Source: CAIXSC01 sp046349935
GTDB taxonomy: Bacteria; Planctomycetota; Planctomycetia; Pirellulales; Pirellulaceae
Length of the DNA stretch: 64,000 nucleotides
Assembly: GCA_046349935.1 (NCBI GenBank)
Contig: JAXMBK010000005.1
Location: forward strand, 372,001-436,000
Direction: 5' to 3'
Under the pieces are notes generated by a model. It saw nothing but the letters and a program-made list of their open reading frames with translations. It did not search any database and was not told the DNA's origin. This document shows, one piece after another, positions 17,340 through 26,453 of the stretch. The first letter of the stretch is position 1; each line of letters starts with the position of its first letter. The translations under genes and the position numbers were made by a program.

Positions 17340-18482
17340 ATGAAATTTCGTACTCGTTCCATCCATGTCGGGCACGTGCACGATCCCCAAACCGGCGCGG
17401 TCGTGCCGCCCATCCACTTGGCATCTACGTTTGTGCAACCGGGCGCGGGGGAATGGGGCGCTTTCGATTACTCGCGCAGCGGCAATCCCACTCGGAAAGC
17501 GCTCGAGTCGAACCTGGCGTCGCTGGAGTCGGGATGCGGCGGGTTGGCCTTCGCCTCGGGAATGGCGGCCACTCACTGTGCGACGATGCTGCTGTCGACC
17601 GGCGACCATATCTTGGCGGGTTCCGACATTTACGGCGGCTCGTATCGCCTATTTCACAAAGTCGTCAACCGTTCGGGCATCACCGTCTCGCTGGCCGACA
17701 GCACGAAACTCGACCAATTCGAGAAAGCAATCACCCCGCGAACTCGCTTGGTGTGGATTGAGAGCCCCGGGAATCCACGCCTGTCGATCACCGATATCGC
17801 GGCCTGCGCCGAGATCGCGCATCGACATGGTGCGCTGTTGGGAGTCGACAACACGTTTGCAACGCCCGTGCTGACGCGGCCGTTGGAATTGGGCGCCGAC
17901 ATCGTCATGCACTCGGCTACGAAATACTTGGGCGGACATAGCGACGTGCTGGGAGGCGCCCTCGTCGTCCGCGACCCGTCGCTGTTCGATCGCTTGTATT
18001 TCTTGCAGAACGCGGCCGGCGCGGTGCTTTCCCCTTGGGACTCCTTCTTGGTCAGTCGCGGGATCAAGACGCTGGAACTGCGGGTGCGCGAACAGTCGCG
18101 CACGGCGCAGACGTTGGCCGTGCGCCTGGCTGCCGACCGCCGCGTCCGTCGCGTGCTGTATCCGGGACTGCAAGGACATCCAGGACACGGCATCGCCGCA
18201 CGACAGATGGACGGCGCGTTCGGCGCGATGCTCACCTTCGAACTCGACGCCGACGACGCCAAGACCAAACGCGTCGTGAAGTCGACGAAGCTGTTTCAGT
18301 TGGCGGTGAGTCTCGGGGCGGTCGAATCGCTGATCGAGCAGCCGGCGTCGATGTCGCACGCCAGCTACGATCCGGCCGCTCGAGCCGCTCACGGCATCAC
18401 CGATGGACTCATTCGCCTTTCCGTGGGACTCGAAGACGTCGACGATCTGTGGGACGATCTCGATCGAGCGCTGGAGGCGTAA
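17340..18482 (+). CDS. Cystathionine gamma-synthase/gamma-lyase family PLP enzyme
   Basis: 380 residues, standard length. It shows the classic markers: TRSIHVGHVHDPQTGAVVPP at the N-terminus, YSRSGNPTR, DIYGGSYRLF, GVDNTFATPVL and the PLP lysine in HSATKYLGGHSD near residue 195. Its role is trans-sulfuration between cysteine and homocysteine: gamma-synthase joins an activated homoserine and cysteine, gamma-lyase splits cystathionine to cysteine and 2-oxobutyrate. The two activities are not separable by eye, so no symbol is given. It stands alone between an inverted repeat upstream and a hairpin downstream. A diverged relative lies at 1963-3141. Confidence 0.9.
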   Translation: MKFRTRSIHVGHVHDPQTGAVVPPIHLASTFVQPGAGEWGAFDYSRSGNPTRKALESNLASLESGCGGLAFASGMAATHCATMLLSTGDHILAGSDIYGGSYRLFHKVVNRSGITVSLADSTKLDQFEKAITPRTRLVWIESPGNPRLSITDIAACAEIAHRHGALLGVDNTFATPVLTRPLELGADIVMHSATKYLGGHSDVLGGALVVRDPSLFDRLYFLQNAAGAVLSPWDSFLVSRGIKTLELRVREQSRTAQTLAVRLAADRRVRRVLYPGLQGHPGHGIAARQMDGAFGAMLTFELDADDAKTKRVVKSTKLFQLAVSLGAVESLIEQPASMSHASYDPAARAAHGITDGLIRLSVGLEDVDDLWDDLDRALEA

Positions 18483-18546
18483 GGCGGGCGGCTGGAGACG
18501 GGAGGCGGGATTCTGGAAGCAGGATTCTGGAAACGCTGAAAACGAA

Positions 18547-18577
18547 CGCAGCCCGGCTCGCAAGGAGTCGGGCTGCG
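18547..18577 (-). terminator. Hairpin terminator between convergent genes
   Basis: A 13-bp stem with one G-T wobble (18547-18559 with 18565-18577) and a GCAAG loop. On the minus strand it is followed by TTCGTTTTC, so it best fits termination of the Cys-rich gene at 18644-19474. It could also serve the convergent cystathionine gene, which ends 65 bases before it. Confidence 0.6.
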
Positions 18578-18643
18578 TAGGGATAAGCCTTGTGTGGCGA
18601 GACCGCAGGGAGCGGCCGCCGGCAGGCGAGCGGAAGGAGCAGT

Positions 18644-19474
18644 TTAGCGGAGCGGGTTGGCGGGAAGCGAGTGGGCCGGCGCTTTGCTGGCGGTCGGCCG
18701 CACTTGCGGAGCGGCGACTTCACGATCACCGAACGGATCGAGCGCCGCGGCGTGGTCATCGACGTTCAGCGTCCGCGGTTCGGCCGAGGCCTTACGCACG
18801 ACTTCCACCTGAGCCGAAGCGGGCGCGGCCGTGTATTGGCTGCGGCCGGTCGGGGCCGACTTGCGAGCAACCTGACCCTTGGGCGCCACGATCGGACGCG
18901 TCTTGGCTTGCGAGCGGTAGACGCGAGTCGCCGCCGCGGCCGGAGCTTGCGGGACGGCCGGCACCGGTTCGCCGTGCATTTCGCCCGGCATCACTTCGTA
19001 TCCACCCTCGTAGCCGTCGAAGCCGCCTCCACAGCAGCCGTCGCTGCAGCCGCGACCGCAGCCGCACATGGGGCGACGAACGCAGCAAGTCCGCGGAGCG
19101 CAGCAACTGTCGCAGCTACCGCAACCGCCGCAGCCGCCGGGACGGCAGAAAATCACATCCAGCGTGCAACCAACGAAGTCGGCCACCGCTCCGACGCCGC
19201 GAGCGACGGCGGGAAGGATGCGCGGGCAGCAGCGGTGGCAGCCATGGCAGCGACCGGGGCCGCCGCAGCCGAAATCGCACCCGCAATCCCCCGCAGGGAC
19301 GCCGCAATCGGCGCAGCCGCCGCCGTGCCCAAAGCCCACATAGCGACCGCCGGCGGGAGTGCCGTAGCTGGAGGTGTAGTAGCGAGTCGGAGTGGCTCGC
19401 GTCTGAGCGAAGCTGGTCGCGCTGGCCAGAATGCAAACGGCCGCGCACAAGAAACTCAATGCCTTAACCATCAT
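18644..19474 (-). CDS. Secreted cysteine/glycine-rich protein of unknown function
   Basis: 276 residues. A signal peptide is clear (about 1-24, ending TSFAQ). Residues about 48-150 are extremely rich in Cys and Gly, with clusters such as GGCADCGVPAGDCGCDFGCG and CCGGGF and more than 25 cysteines. This points to a disulfide-tight or metal-binding module outside the cytoplasm. The C-terminal third is Ala/Pro-rich and basic, with a RTLNVDDHAAALDPFG segment, and looks unstructured. The ATG has a GGGGGA site 8 bases upstream. I do not recognise a characterised family; small Cys-rich secreted proteins of this layout are common in planctomycetes and may belong to the cell surface. No enzyme function is proposed. 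Confidence 0.8.
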   Translation of the reverse strand: MMVKALSFLCAAVCILASATSFAQTRATPTRYYTSSYGTPAGGRYVGFGHGGGCADCGVPAGDCGCDFGCGGPGRCHGCHRCCPRILPAVARGVGAVADFVGCTLDVIFCRPGGCGGCGSCDSCCAPRTCCVRRPMCGCGRGCSDGCCGGGFDGYEGGYEVMPGEMHGEPVPAVPQAPAAAATRVYRSQAKTRPIVAPKGQVARKSAPTGRSQYTAAPASAQVEVVRKASAEPRTLNVDDHAAALDPFGDREVAAPQVRPTASKAPAHSLPANPLR

Positions 19475-19803
19475 GGTTCATTCCCCCTGCCGAACGTGTT
19501 GTGGCGTGCGAGCGAGCACCGTGTTGTCGCGCATCGCACTTGGGCCTTCCGCTGCAAATTCCCTTGGCCCTCGCAATCGTTGATCGAACCGTCACCGCTC
19601 GCCGGAACAATAGAATCCGAACGCTCGGCAAACTCCCCGCAGCCTCGGTCTCTTGGCTTGCATTTGCAGTTTCGGCAAATTGCCTGTCTTCACGCAGCGG
19701 CTGCGTAGCCATCGGGGCTGGCGGCGAGTACAAAACGGATGCCGCCCCGGCGACTGCGTCGCTCGTCGATCCCCTTCCGCCCCGTTCCCCAAGGACTGCC
19801 CCG
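19475..19803. other. 329-bp divergent intergenic region
   Basis: This separates the Cys-rich gene (minus) from the LamG-like gene (plus) and must hold both promoters. I see no convincing sigma-70 pair with normal spacing, no strong inverted repeat and no supportable small gene. Frames running through it lack ribosome sites. Confidence 0.5.
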
Positions 19804-20571
19804 ATGTCGCTTGTTCGATTCCGGAATCTCGCACAATTCTGCGTTAGCCGCTCGTTGACCGCCAAAATGGTGCTCGCCGCTTTCCTGCTGATCGGCGCCG
19901 CATGGGCCAGTCCCCTGTGGGCCCGTTCGCCAGTCGAAGTGGTTCGTCCGGCGACGCCCGTCGCGGCGGACGAACCGTCGCTGCCGCGCGTGTTTCTGGA
20001 GGACTTCGAGTCGGGCGCCGAACACTGGCAGCCTCTCGACCCGACGCACTGGAAAGTGAAGGAGACGGCCGGGCGGCGCGTTTACAGCCACTTTGTGAAA
20101 CAGGGCAAGTATCAGCCTCCGCATCGCAGTCCAGTGAACATCGCGCTGCGCAAGGACGATGCCGTGACCGATTTCGTCTTTACCGCCAAGGTCCTGAGCA
20201 CGCATCCGGATTACGGCCACCGCGATGCGGTGCTGGTGTTCGGGTATCAGGATCCGGCACACTTCTACTACGTACACCTCGGCAAGCAGATGGATGACCA
20301 CGCAAATCAAATCTTCATCGTGAACGGCAAGCCGCGGACGAAGATCTCCACGACGACGACGGCCGGAACGCCTTGGGACGACCAGTGGCATACGGTGCGT
20401 GTGGAGCGGACGACGGCGGACGGAGCGATTCGCGTCTATTACGACGACCTGCAGAAGCCGGTGATGACTGCAACCGACAAGACGTTCGTCTGGGGACGCG
20501 TCGGCATCGGCTCGTTCGACGACACGACCGATTGGGACGACCTCGAGCTGCGCGGCGTGAAGCATCCATAG
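19804..20571 (+). CDS. Secreted LamG/DUF1080-like protein
   Basis: 255 residues from the ATG at 19804. Residues about 20-41 form a signal peptide (MVLAAFLLIGAAWA core). The rest resembles the concanavalin-like jelly roll of DUF1080/LamG proteins: an early VFLEDFESG strand, a DAVLVFGYQDPAHFYYVHLG segment, WHTVRVERT, and the closing GRVGIGSFDDTTDWDDLELR. Such domains bind or cleave carbohydrates in planctomycetes; no catalytic residue can be named here, so binding or disaccharide hydrolysis are both open. It stands alone: its 5' neighbour is divergent and the next plus-strand gene starts about 200 bases later. Confidence 0.75.
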   Translation: MSLVRFRNLAQFCVSRSLTAKMVLAAFLLIGAAWASPLWARSPVEVVRPATPVAADEPSLPRVFLEDFESGAEHWQPLDPTHWKVKETAGRRVYSHFVKQGKYQPPHRSPVNIALRKDDAVTDFVFTAKVLSTHPDYGHRDAVLVFGYQDPAHFYYVHLGKQMDDHANQIFIVNGKPRTKISTTTTAGTPWDDQWHTVRVERTTADGAIRVYYDDLQKPVMTATDKTFVWGRVGIGSFDDTTDWDDLELRGVKHP

Positions 20572-20769
20572 CGGACTTGGCGACGTGGGGAGGGAATTGA
20601 GAAACAACGGAGACTGCGAGAGATGCGGCTTGGTCGGTAGTTTGGGTTGTCTTTGTCGATTAGTCTGACTTTGACGATTTTGCCGAAAGTTCCGGGGCGC
20701 CGTGGGCCGATAGTTGGGGCTACCCGGAACTCTGTTGGTGGATTCCGGGCCTCGGCACGGGGTCTGACC

Positions 20770-22017
20770 ATGAAATTCACGCATCGCCATTCGCAATTCC
20801 TAGTCGTCGCGCGAGTGAAGCTCGCCCTGATCGTCGGGTTGGCGTTGACGGTCGTCGGCGCCGCGCCGGCCCTCGCCCAAACTGCTCGACGCTATTCGAT
20901 GGTGAGTCCTCCGAGCGGCGTTAACGGCAATCAGGGAAACGTGTTGCGGACGTCGTACGGGGCGCCCGCGATGCGCGCCGTGCCGCCGGTCCACGTCGGT
21001 TTTGTGCCGAAGCACGAACAGTGGGCGGCCTCTCACGGTTGGCGAAAGGCTGACCCGATCGAGGGCGAAGAGGTGTTGCCGGGGATGCAATCGCCAAGCG
21101 TCTTGCGATCGGGCGAGGTGGTGGACGGCGACGTGGTCTGGCAGACGGAACCGGGAGAGCCGCCGGTGTGGGACGGGCGTTATTCGTCGGACGACATGTG
21201 TTCGGCCGACTTCTGTGAAGAGGCGTTGCGGACGTGGCAGGTGATGGGCGGCGTCGCAGGATACACGGGTCCGGTGAATCGAGGCGCTGAGGGCAGCTTT
21301 GGCTTGTATGAAGCGGTGAATTTCGGCGCTCCAATTCCGCTCGGGATTCCCACGGAAATCGGCTGGCAGTTGGGCGCTCGCCTCACGCAGGCCAACCTGT
21401 CGGGCTCGGAATTCACCCTGGAGTCGCGCAATCAGATTTTCTTGACCACGGCCGTGTTCCATCGAGTGGATCGTGGGTTGCAGTGGGTGATCGGCGTCGA
21501 TTGGCTGCACGAGAACTGGTACTTCGAAGGCGACTTCATGCAGGTGCGCGGCGAGCTGAGTTGGAAGGCGGAATGCGAACGCGAGTTCGGTTTGGTCTTC
21601 GCTGCGGGGACGACCCCCTTGACCGCCACGTCGACCTTCAATCCCGGACCGCCGACGACGGCGCAAGAGACGTGGCAATCGACCGATTGGTACGCGGGCT
21701 TTTACCGAGTGCGTTTCGGCGAGTGCGCAGAGAATCACGTGCGGGCGTTTGCGGGCTTCACCAGTCAAAGCGATGGTTTGTTGGGCGCCGATGCGTCGAT
21801 GCAGATCAACGAACACTGGGCTCTGCAAAGCGGCTTCACGTTCCTGATCCCGGCCGAACACTCGGGCCTCGGATTGGAAGCCGGACACGCGCAGGAATCG
21901 TGGAATTTGTTCACGGGCGTCGTCTGGACCCCGGGGTGTTCCTCGCGTGAACGCGGCTATTTCGCCCCGTTGTTGAACGTGGCCGATAACGGCTCGTTCT
22001 TCGTCGACCGCCGCTAG
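20770..22017 (+). CDS. Planctomycete outer-membrane-like beta-rich protein (DUF6666-like)
   Basis: 415 residues from the ATG at 20770. The signal peptide runs to A36 (GAAPALA-Q). After a linker of about 120 residues come alternating strands rich in Trp, Tyr and Phe (EIGWQLGARLTQANLSG, QWVIGVDWLHENWYFEG, YAGFYRVRFGE, ALQSGFTFLIP), the look of an outer-membrane beta-barrel. I recall a planctomycete family of this type (DUF6666), but that assignment is from memory. The role could be a porin-like or envelope structural protein. Its TAG stop overlaps the stop of the convergent protease gene in a shared CTAG. Confidence 0.7.
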   Translation: MKFTHRHSQFLVVARVKLALIVGLALTVVGAAPALAQTARRYSMVSPPSGVNGNQGNVLRTSYGAPAMRAVPPVHVGFVPKHEQWAASHGWRKADPIEGEEVLPGMQSPSVLRSGEVVDGDVVWQTEPGEPPVWDGRYSSDDMCSADFCEEALRTWQVMGGVAGYTGPVNRGAEGSFGLYEAVNFGAPIPLGIPTEIGWQLGARLTQANLSGSEFTLESRNQIFLTTAVFHRVDRGLQWVIGVDWLHENWYFEGDFMQVRGELSWKAECEREFGLVFAAGTTPLTATSTFNPGPPTTAQETWQSTDWYAGFYRVRFGECAENHVRAFAGFTSQSDGLLGADASMQINEHWALQSGFTFLIPAEHSGLGLEAGHAQESWNLFTGVVWTPGCSSRERGYFAPLLNVADNGSFFVDRR

Positions 22018-23399
22018 GGTCGACTGTCGGCCGAATCCGCCGACTCGCCTAATTTCCCGTGCAGCCAGACGAGCGCTTTCCGCAATTGCGGGTCGTCGAA
22101 GGGCACGGGAGATTCCTCGTCCGCCGTCGGGGCGTCCGCAGACGCCGCGTCGCTGGCGGGCTGCGTGGAACTCGAATCATTCGGCGCTGCGGCAGGGGGA
22201 GCGTGATGGACGTCGCGATAGCGACGGTATTGCAGAACTTTGCGCAAGTCGGTTTCCGGGATGGAAACCTGCAGGCCCGGGTCGGCGGAAACGCCCCAAT
22301 CGGCCGATTCCGGAGCGTCCTTCGTGCGATGGATGTTGCGATTGCTGGGACGCCAATAGCTGGCGGTCGTGAGTTTCAGAGCGCTTTTGCCGGCTTCTAG
22401 CGGAATGATGTTTTGGATGGTTCCCTTCCCCCAGGTGCGTTCGCCGACGATGACGGCGCGCTGGTGGTCTTGCAAGCAGGCCGCCACGATCTCGCTGGAA
22501 CTGGCGGAGAAGCGATTGACGAGCACGGCGACCGGGATTTCGCGAGCCAACTCAAGATCGGGGCGCGCCGAATAGCGGCGCGATTCGACGCCTCCGCGAC
22601 CGCGCGTGGAGACGATGACGCCCTCTTCCAGCAGCATGTCGCAGACGGCGACGGCCGAATTCAGCAGGCCGCCGGCGTTGTCGCGCAGGTCGATGAGGAC
22701 GGCGGAGGGGCCGCGGCCGCGGGAGTTCCGCGACCGCAGGGCCGCTTGCACTTCATCCGCCGTCCGCTCGCCGAACGACGTAATCCGCAGATAAAGGATG
22801 CGCGGGTCTTCCTCCAGATAGAAGTCCCACGACCCGTCCGCTCGCCGTACGTCGCCGAGCACCGAGTCGGTGCGAATCTCGGCGCGCTCTAATTCGACGT
22901 CGATCGGCGTCGACTCGCCGACATGCTGGATGCGGAGTGTGAGTTTCGAGCCGACGGGGCCATGGATGCGTTGTACGGCGTCGTTGATTTCCAGATCGAC
23001 CGCCTCTTCGCCGTCGATGGCGAGAATGACGTCGCCGGCGCGGAGGCCGGCGCGGGAAGCGGGGGTGTCGATGATCGGGCTGATGATGGTCAGTTGGCGG
23101 GTGCGGGGATGCAGTTCCACCATGACGCCGATGCCGCCGAACTGCTGGTCCAGCACCTCTTGAAACTCATCGTACTCGCGCGGTTCGATGTAGCCCGAGT
23201 AGGCGTCGAGTCCCGAGGCCATGCCCTGCATGGCGTCTTCGAACAGTTGTCGCTGCTGCACCGGTTCGACGTAGTGTCGTTCGATGAGCGTCATGGCTTC
23301 GCTGAGCGTGGACGCGTAGCGATTCCATTGAGTCTTTTGGTAGCACGCCAGCGAAATGACGACCGTGAGAACGATCCAGAGGAGGTTTCGCGCCAGCAT
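22014..23399 (-). CDS. S41 family C-terminal processing peptidase with PDZ domain
   Basis: 461 residues from the ATG at 23399 (MLARN), chosen because it gives one N-terminal transmembrane helix and starts 10 bases after the upstream stop. Residues about 30-80 are the helical start of CtpA-type proteases. A PDZ domain follows (about 90-175; GIGVMVELHP, ASRAGLRAGDVILAIDG). The catalytic core has the serine in RFSASSSEIV near residue 300 and the lysine in GKGTIQ about 25 residues later, the Ser-Lys dyad. Such periplasmic proteases trim or degrade membrane and secreted proteins. The Asp/Ser/Ala-rich tail after about residue 400 looks disordered. Likely co-transcribed with the membrane protein upstream. 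Confidence 0.9.
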   Translation of the reverse strand: MLARNLLWIVLTVVISLACYQKTQWNRYASTLSEAMTLIERHYVEPVQQRQLFEDAMQGMASGLDAYSGYIEPREYDEFQEVLDQQFGGIGVMVELHPRTRQLTIISPIIDTPASRAGLRAGDVILAIDGEEAVDLEINDAVQRIHGPVGSKLTLRIQHVGESTPIDVELERAEIRTDSVLGDVRRADGSWDFYLEEDPRILYLRITSFGERTADEVQAALRSRNSRGRGPSAVLIDLRDNAGGLLNSAVAVCDMLLEEGVIVSTRGRGGVESRRYSARPDLELAREIPVAVLVNRFSASSSEIVAACLQDHQRAVIVGERTWGKGTIQNIIPLEAGKSALKLTTASYWRPSNRNIHRTKDAPESADWGVSADPGLQVSIPETDLRKVLQYRRYRDVHHAPPAAAPNDSSSTQPASDAASADAPTADEESPVPFDDPQLRKALVWLHGKLGESADSADSRP

Positions 23400-23409
23400 G
23401 GGAATTGAT

Positions 23410-24621
23410 TCACAGGCCCAGGAAGGGGACGGGCAGCAGGAACGCATGCTGCTCGAATAGACTCCAGGAACCATACCACGACGTATAACGGCTCAGATAG
23501 ACCACGAGCGCATAGAACAGCACCAGCGGAATCATGCCGAACCGGCTGACGAGTCGCAGGAGGAAGTGACGGCGTTGGGGGCGTCGGCGACCGAGTCCGA
23601 CGGCCCAACCGGCCAGTAATCGAGCGGGGGCGATGAAGGCGACGAACACGAGGCTCTCGACCCCCGCCACCTCCCGTTCCACGAACTCGATCTTCAGCAA
23701 ATATGGGGGGAGGGCGAAGGCGAGCAGGATCAGCAGCGAGAACCAAAAGGCGAGCGGTGCGCGTCGGAACGCCTCGCGCACGCGGCCCACGTCGAACATC
23801 GCGACGAGCTTATTTTCGGCCGCGAAGTTGGCTTGGAGAAACGGCAGATACAGGACGACGATCGGCAGCAGCAAAAAGCCTAGGATACCGGCCAAGACGG
23901 CTGGCCCGTCGGGCAGCAGAAAAGCGGCGATCAGCAGCATGACGGGGAGGAACAGCCACGCGACGGCGCCGGCGAATCCACGTGCGCCGAGCCAAAAGTA
24001 GTAGGGCAGCCGCAGGCTGACGGCGAAGTTCCACAGCCGATCCCGCGCCTCCGAGTACATGCCGCCGCGGGCGACGCGGCGGAAAAACTGCAGCGGCGCC
24101 GGCCAGAGAAAGTGTCGCAGGCGGCCGCCGCGAAACACGGCCCAGCCGATGTGCAGGGCGACGAGGACGGTCAGCAGCACCATGCCGAACCGCCATGCCT
24201 TCGTGCCTCGCCCCTCGGGATCAATGAGCCAAGCGGAATACGACATTTCGGCGACGACCCGCAGGGGCCACATGACGAACCAAGCGCCGAGCACGACGCT
24301 GCCGACTCGCGCCGCTTTGCGGACGCCGACGAAGCCGTCGCGCAGCCGGCCGCTCCGAGCGGCTCGGCCGCTGACTTCCAGAAAATATCCCAGGCTCAGC
24401 AGTTGCAGCACGGGAATCGTCGCCAGGATCGCCAGTCCCACGAATAGGCTGAAGAGTCCGAAGCTCCATTCCCAGGCCGAACCCACGGCGTCGCAGAACC
24501 TGCGCAGCCAAGATCTTTCATCGACGACCGCCACTCGCTCCTCGATCACCTCGGCCGCCACAATCCGCACCGGCGGCTCGGGTTCCGCCAACAGATCGGC
24601 ATCAACGAGCGAATTGGTCAT
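23410..24621 (-). CDS. Multi-pass membrane protein of unknown function
   Basis: 403 residues from the ATG at 24621, which has GAGGG 5 bases upstream. After a cytoplasmic N-terminus of about 55 residues there are roughly six to eight hydrophobic segments (for example FSLFVGLAILATIPVLQLLS, FAGAVAWLFLPVMLLIAAFL and GFLLLPIVVLYLPFLQ). No catalytic motif is visible. The length and helix pattern resemble DUF4013-type membrane proteins, but I cannot confirm it. It lies 10 bases upstream of the S41 protease gene, so the pair probably forms an operon and the protein could help that protease in the envelope. Confidence 0.72.
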   Translation of the reverse strand: MTNSLVDADLLAEPEPPVRIVAAEVIEERVAVVDERSWLRRFCDAVGSAWEWSFGLFSLFVGLAILATIPVLQLLSLGYFLEVSGRAARSGRLRDGFVGVRKAARVGSVVLGAWFVMWPLRVVAEMSYSAWLIDPEGRGTKAWRFGMVLLTVLVALHIGWAVFRGGRLRHFLWPAPLQFFRRVARGGMYSEARDRLWNFAVSLRLPYYFWLGARGFAGAVAWLFLPVMLLIAAFLLPDGPAVLAGILGFLLLPIVVLYLPFLQANFAAENKLVAMFDVGRVREAFRRAPLAFWFSLLILLAFALPPYLLKIEFVEREVAGVESLVFVAFIAPARLLAGWAVGLGRRRPQRRHFLLRLVSRFGMIPLVLFYALVVYLSRYTSWYGSWSLFEQHAFLLPVPFLGL

Positions 24622-24756
24622 GGCGGCCCTCGGTTCGATTCGCACTGGACAGGATGCAGCAGGCCACATGAAACTGAAAGGCCGCCGCCCAGGTATCTCC
24701 TCGTGTAGGTCTATACCCGGCTCGTTCGATTGTCGTTTCGCAGGAAGTTCGATTCC

Positions 24757-26412
24757 ATGGGTAAACGCGATATCGTCTTCGTGCTGGTCTGTCTGGCGGG
24801 CGGAGCAGCGTTGGCGTCGAATTACTGGCGGCGCGACCGCGTCGAACCGCCTCGCGAACTCGTGCCGCTCGCGCAAACCGATGCGGCGTTCCAGCAAACG
24901 GTGGCGCGCATCAATCAAGCGTTTCACGAAGATTGGCAACGCGCAGGGCTCGAACCGACTCCCTCCGCACCGTCGCTCATCCTCGCGCGCCGCCTCTCGC
25001 TGGCCCTCACCGGCGCCATTCCGTCCCTGGAGGAAATTCGCACGCTGGAACAGTTGCCGGAGTCGGAGCGACTGGAGTGGTGGACGGCGCACTTGTTGGA
25101 AGATCGACGCTACTCGGACTACGTCGCAGAGCGATTAGCGCGTGCGTTTGTAGGGACCGACGACGGTCCATTCATCGTCTATCGCCGTCGCCGATTTGTG
25201 GCGTGGCTGAGCGACCGGTTGCACCGGCAAGATATGTCGTACGACGAACTGGTTCGGGAGCTGATCAGTCAGGAGGGATTGTGGACCGATTCGCCGGCGG
25301 TGAACTTCGTGACGGCGACCTCCGACCCGAACGCGGACAATCGACCCGACCCCGTCAAATTGGCCAATCGGACGACGCGCGCCTTTTTGGGCATGCGGAT
25401 CGACTGCCTGCAATGCCACGACGATCGGCTCGACAAAGTTTTCCTCGGCGACCCGGCGACGCCGCGCAGCGGCGAACAGCGCGATTTTCACCAGTTGGCG
25501 GCCTTCTTCGGCGAAGTGGGTAATTCAGTGGCCGGCATCCGAGACCGCAAGTCGGACGAGGGATATAAGACTCGCTATTTGGGCGCCGAGGAAGCGACGC
25601 CGGTCGACGCGTCGGCGCCGTTCAATCCCGAATTCGTCCGCGCCGATGGGACCTTGCGCGAACGGTTGGCGGGGTGGGTGACGCACCCGGAGAATAAGCC
25701 GTTCGCCCGCGCGACCGTGAATCGCTTCTGGGCGCTGCTGTTCGGCCGGCCGCTCATCGATCCAGTCGACGACATCAAATTGCACGGCCCCTTCCCGCCG
25801 GCGCTCGAGGCGCTCGCGGAAGACTTCGCGCAGCATCAGTTCGACGTGCGACGGCTCATTCGACTCATGGTCGCCACCGAAGCGTTTCAGCGCGACAGTC
25901 GGGCGGAGTTCGAGATTACGACGGAGCACGAGCAGCATTGGGCTTCGTTCCCGCTCACGCGGTTGCGGCCCGAGCAGGTCGCCGGTTCGGTCATCCAAGC
26001 CTCCTCGCTCACGCCGATCGACGACGACGCGCATATCCTGCGGAAACTCATTAAGTTCGGCGAGACGAACGAATTCGTCAAACGCTACGGCGACACGGGG
26101 GAAGACGAGTTTGCCGATCGCGGCGGGACGATTCCACAGCGATTATTGATGATGAACGGCGAGTTGGTGAAAGAGCGGACCAAGGAGAACTTGGTCTTCA
26201 ACGCGGCGACGCGGATCGCCGTCATCGCCCGCGATCCGCGGAAGGCTGTGGAGACGGCCTATTTGGTCGTCTTGTCGCGCCGGCCGACGCCGGAGGAATG
26301 GGAGCACTTTGCGGCGCGGATTGCACCCACGGAAGGGACGCAGCGAATCGGCGCGCTGGAAGATTTGTGCTGGGTGCTGGTCAATAGCACCGAGTTTTCG
26401 TGGAATCACTAG
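24757..26412 (+). CDS. DUF1549/DUF1553 domain-containing exported protein
   Basis: 551 residues from the ATG at 24757, which has AGGAAG about 9 bases upstream; a TTG at 24730 is less likely. A single N-terminal hydrophobic segment (IVFVLVCLAGGAALAS) anchors or exports it. Residues about 60-270 match DUF1549 (ARRLSLALTGAIPSLEEI; FLGMRIDCLQCHDDR, with a CxxCH-type motif), and about 290-540 match DUF1553 (PENKPFARATVNRFWALLFG). These paired domains are planctomycete hallmarks, usually near a DUF1501 gene. Here the N-terminal cytochrome (PSD1) domain of larger relatives is missing. It is probably co-transcribed with the DUF1501 gene 41 bases downstream. Proposed roles in polysaccharide or sulfate-ester breakdown remain unproven. 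Confidence 0.9.
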   Translation: MGKRDIVFVLVCLAGGAALASNYWRRDRVEPPRELVPLAQTDAAFQQTVARINQAFHEDWQRAGLEPTPSAPSLILARRLSLALTGAIPSLEEIRTLEQLPESERLEWWTAHLLEDRRYSDYVAERLARAFVGTDDGPFIVYRRRRFVAWLSDRLHRQDMSYDELVRELISQEGLWTDSPAVNFVTATSDPNADNRPDPVKLANRTTRAFLGMRIDCLQCHDDRLDKVFLGDPATPRSGEQRDFHQLAAFFGEVGNSVAGIRDRKSDEGYKTRYLGAEEATPVDASAPFNPEFVRADGTLRERLAGWVTHPENKPFARATVNRFWALLFGRPLIDPVDDIKLHGPFPPALEALAEDFAQHQFDVRRLIRLMVATEAFQRDSRAEFEITTEHEQHWASFPLTRLRPEQVAGSVIQASSLTPIDDDAHILRKLIKFGETNEFVKRYGDTGEDEFADRGGTIPQRLLMMNGELVKERTKENLVFNAATRIAVIARDPRKAVETAYLVVLSRRPTPEEWEHFAARIAPTEGTQRIGALEDLCWVLVNSTEFSWNH

Positions 26413-26453
26413 TGGAAACCGAAGTCGGTCGGCGCAGTGCAGGAGATGGTTCG

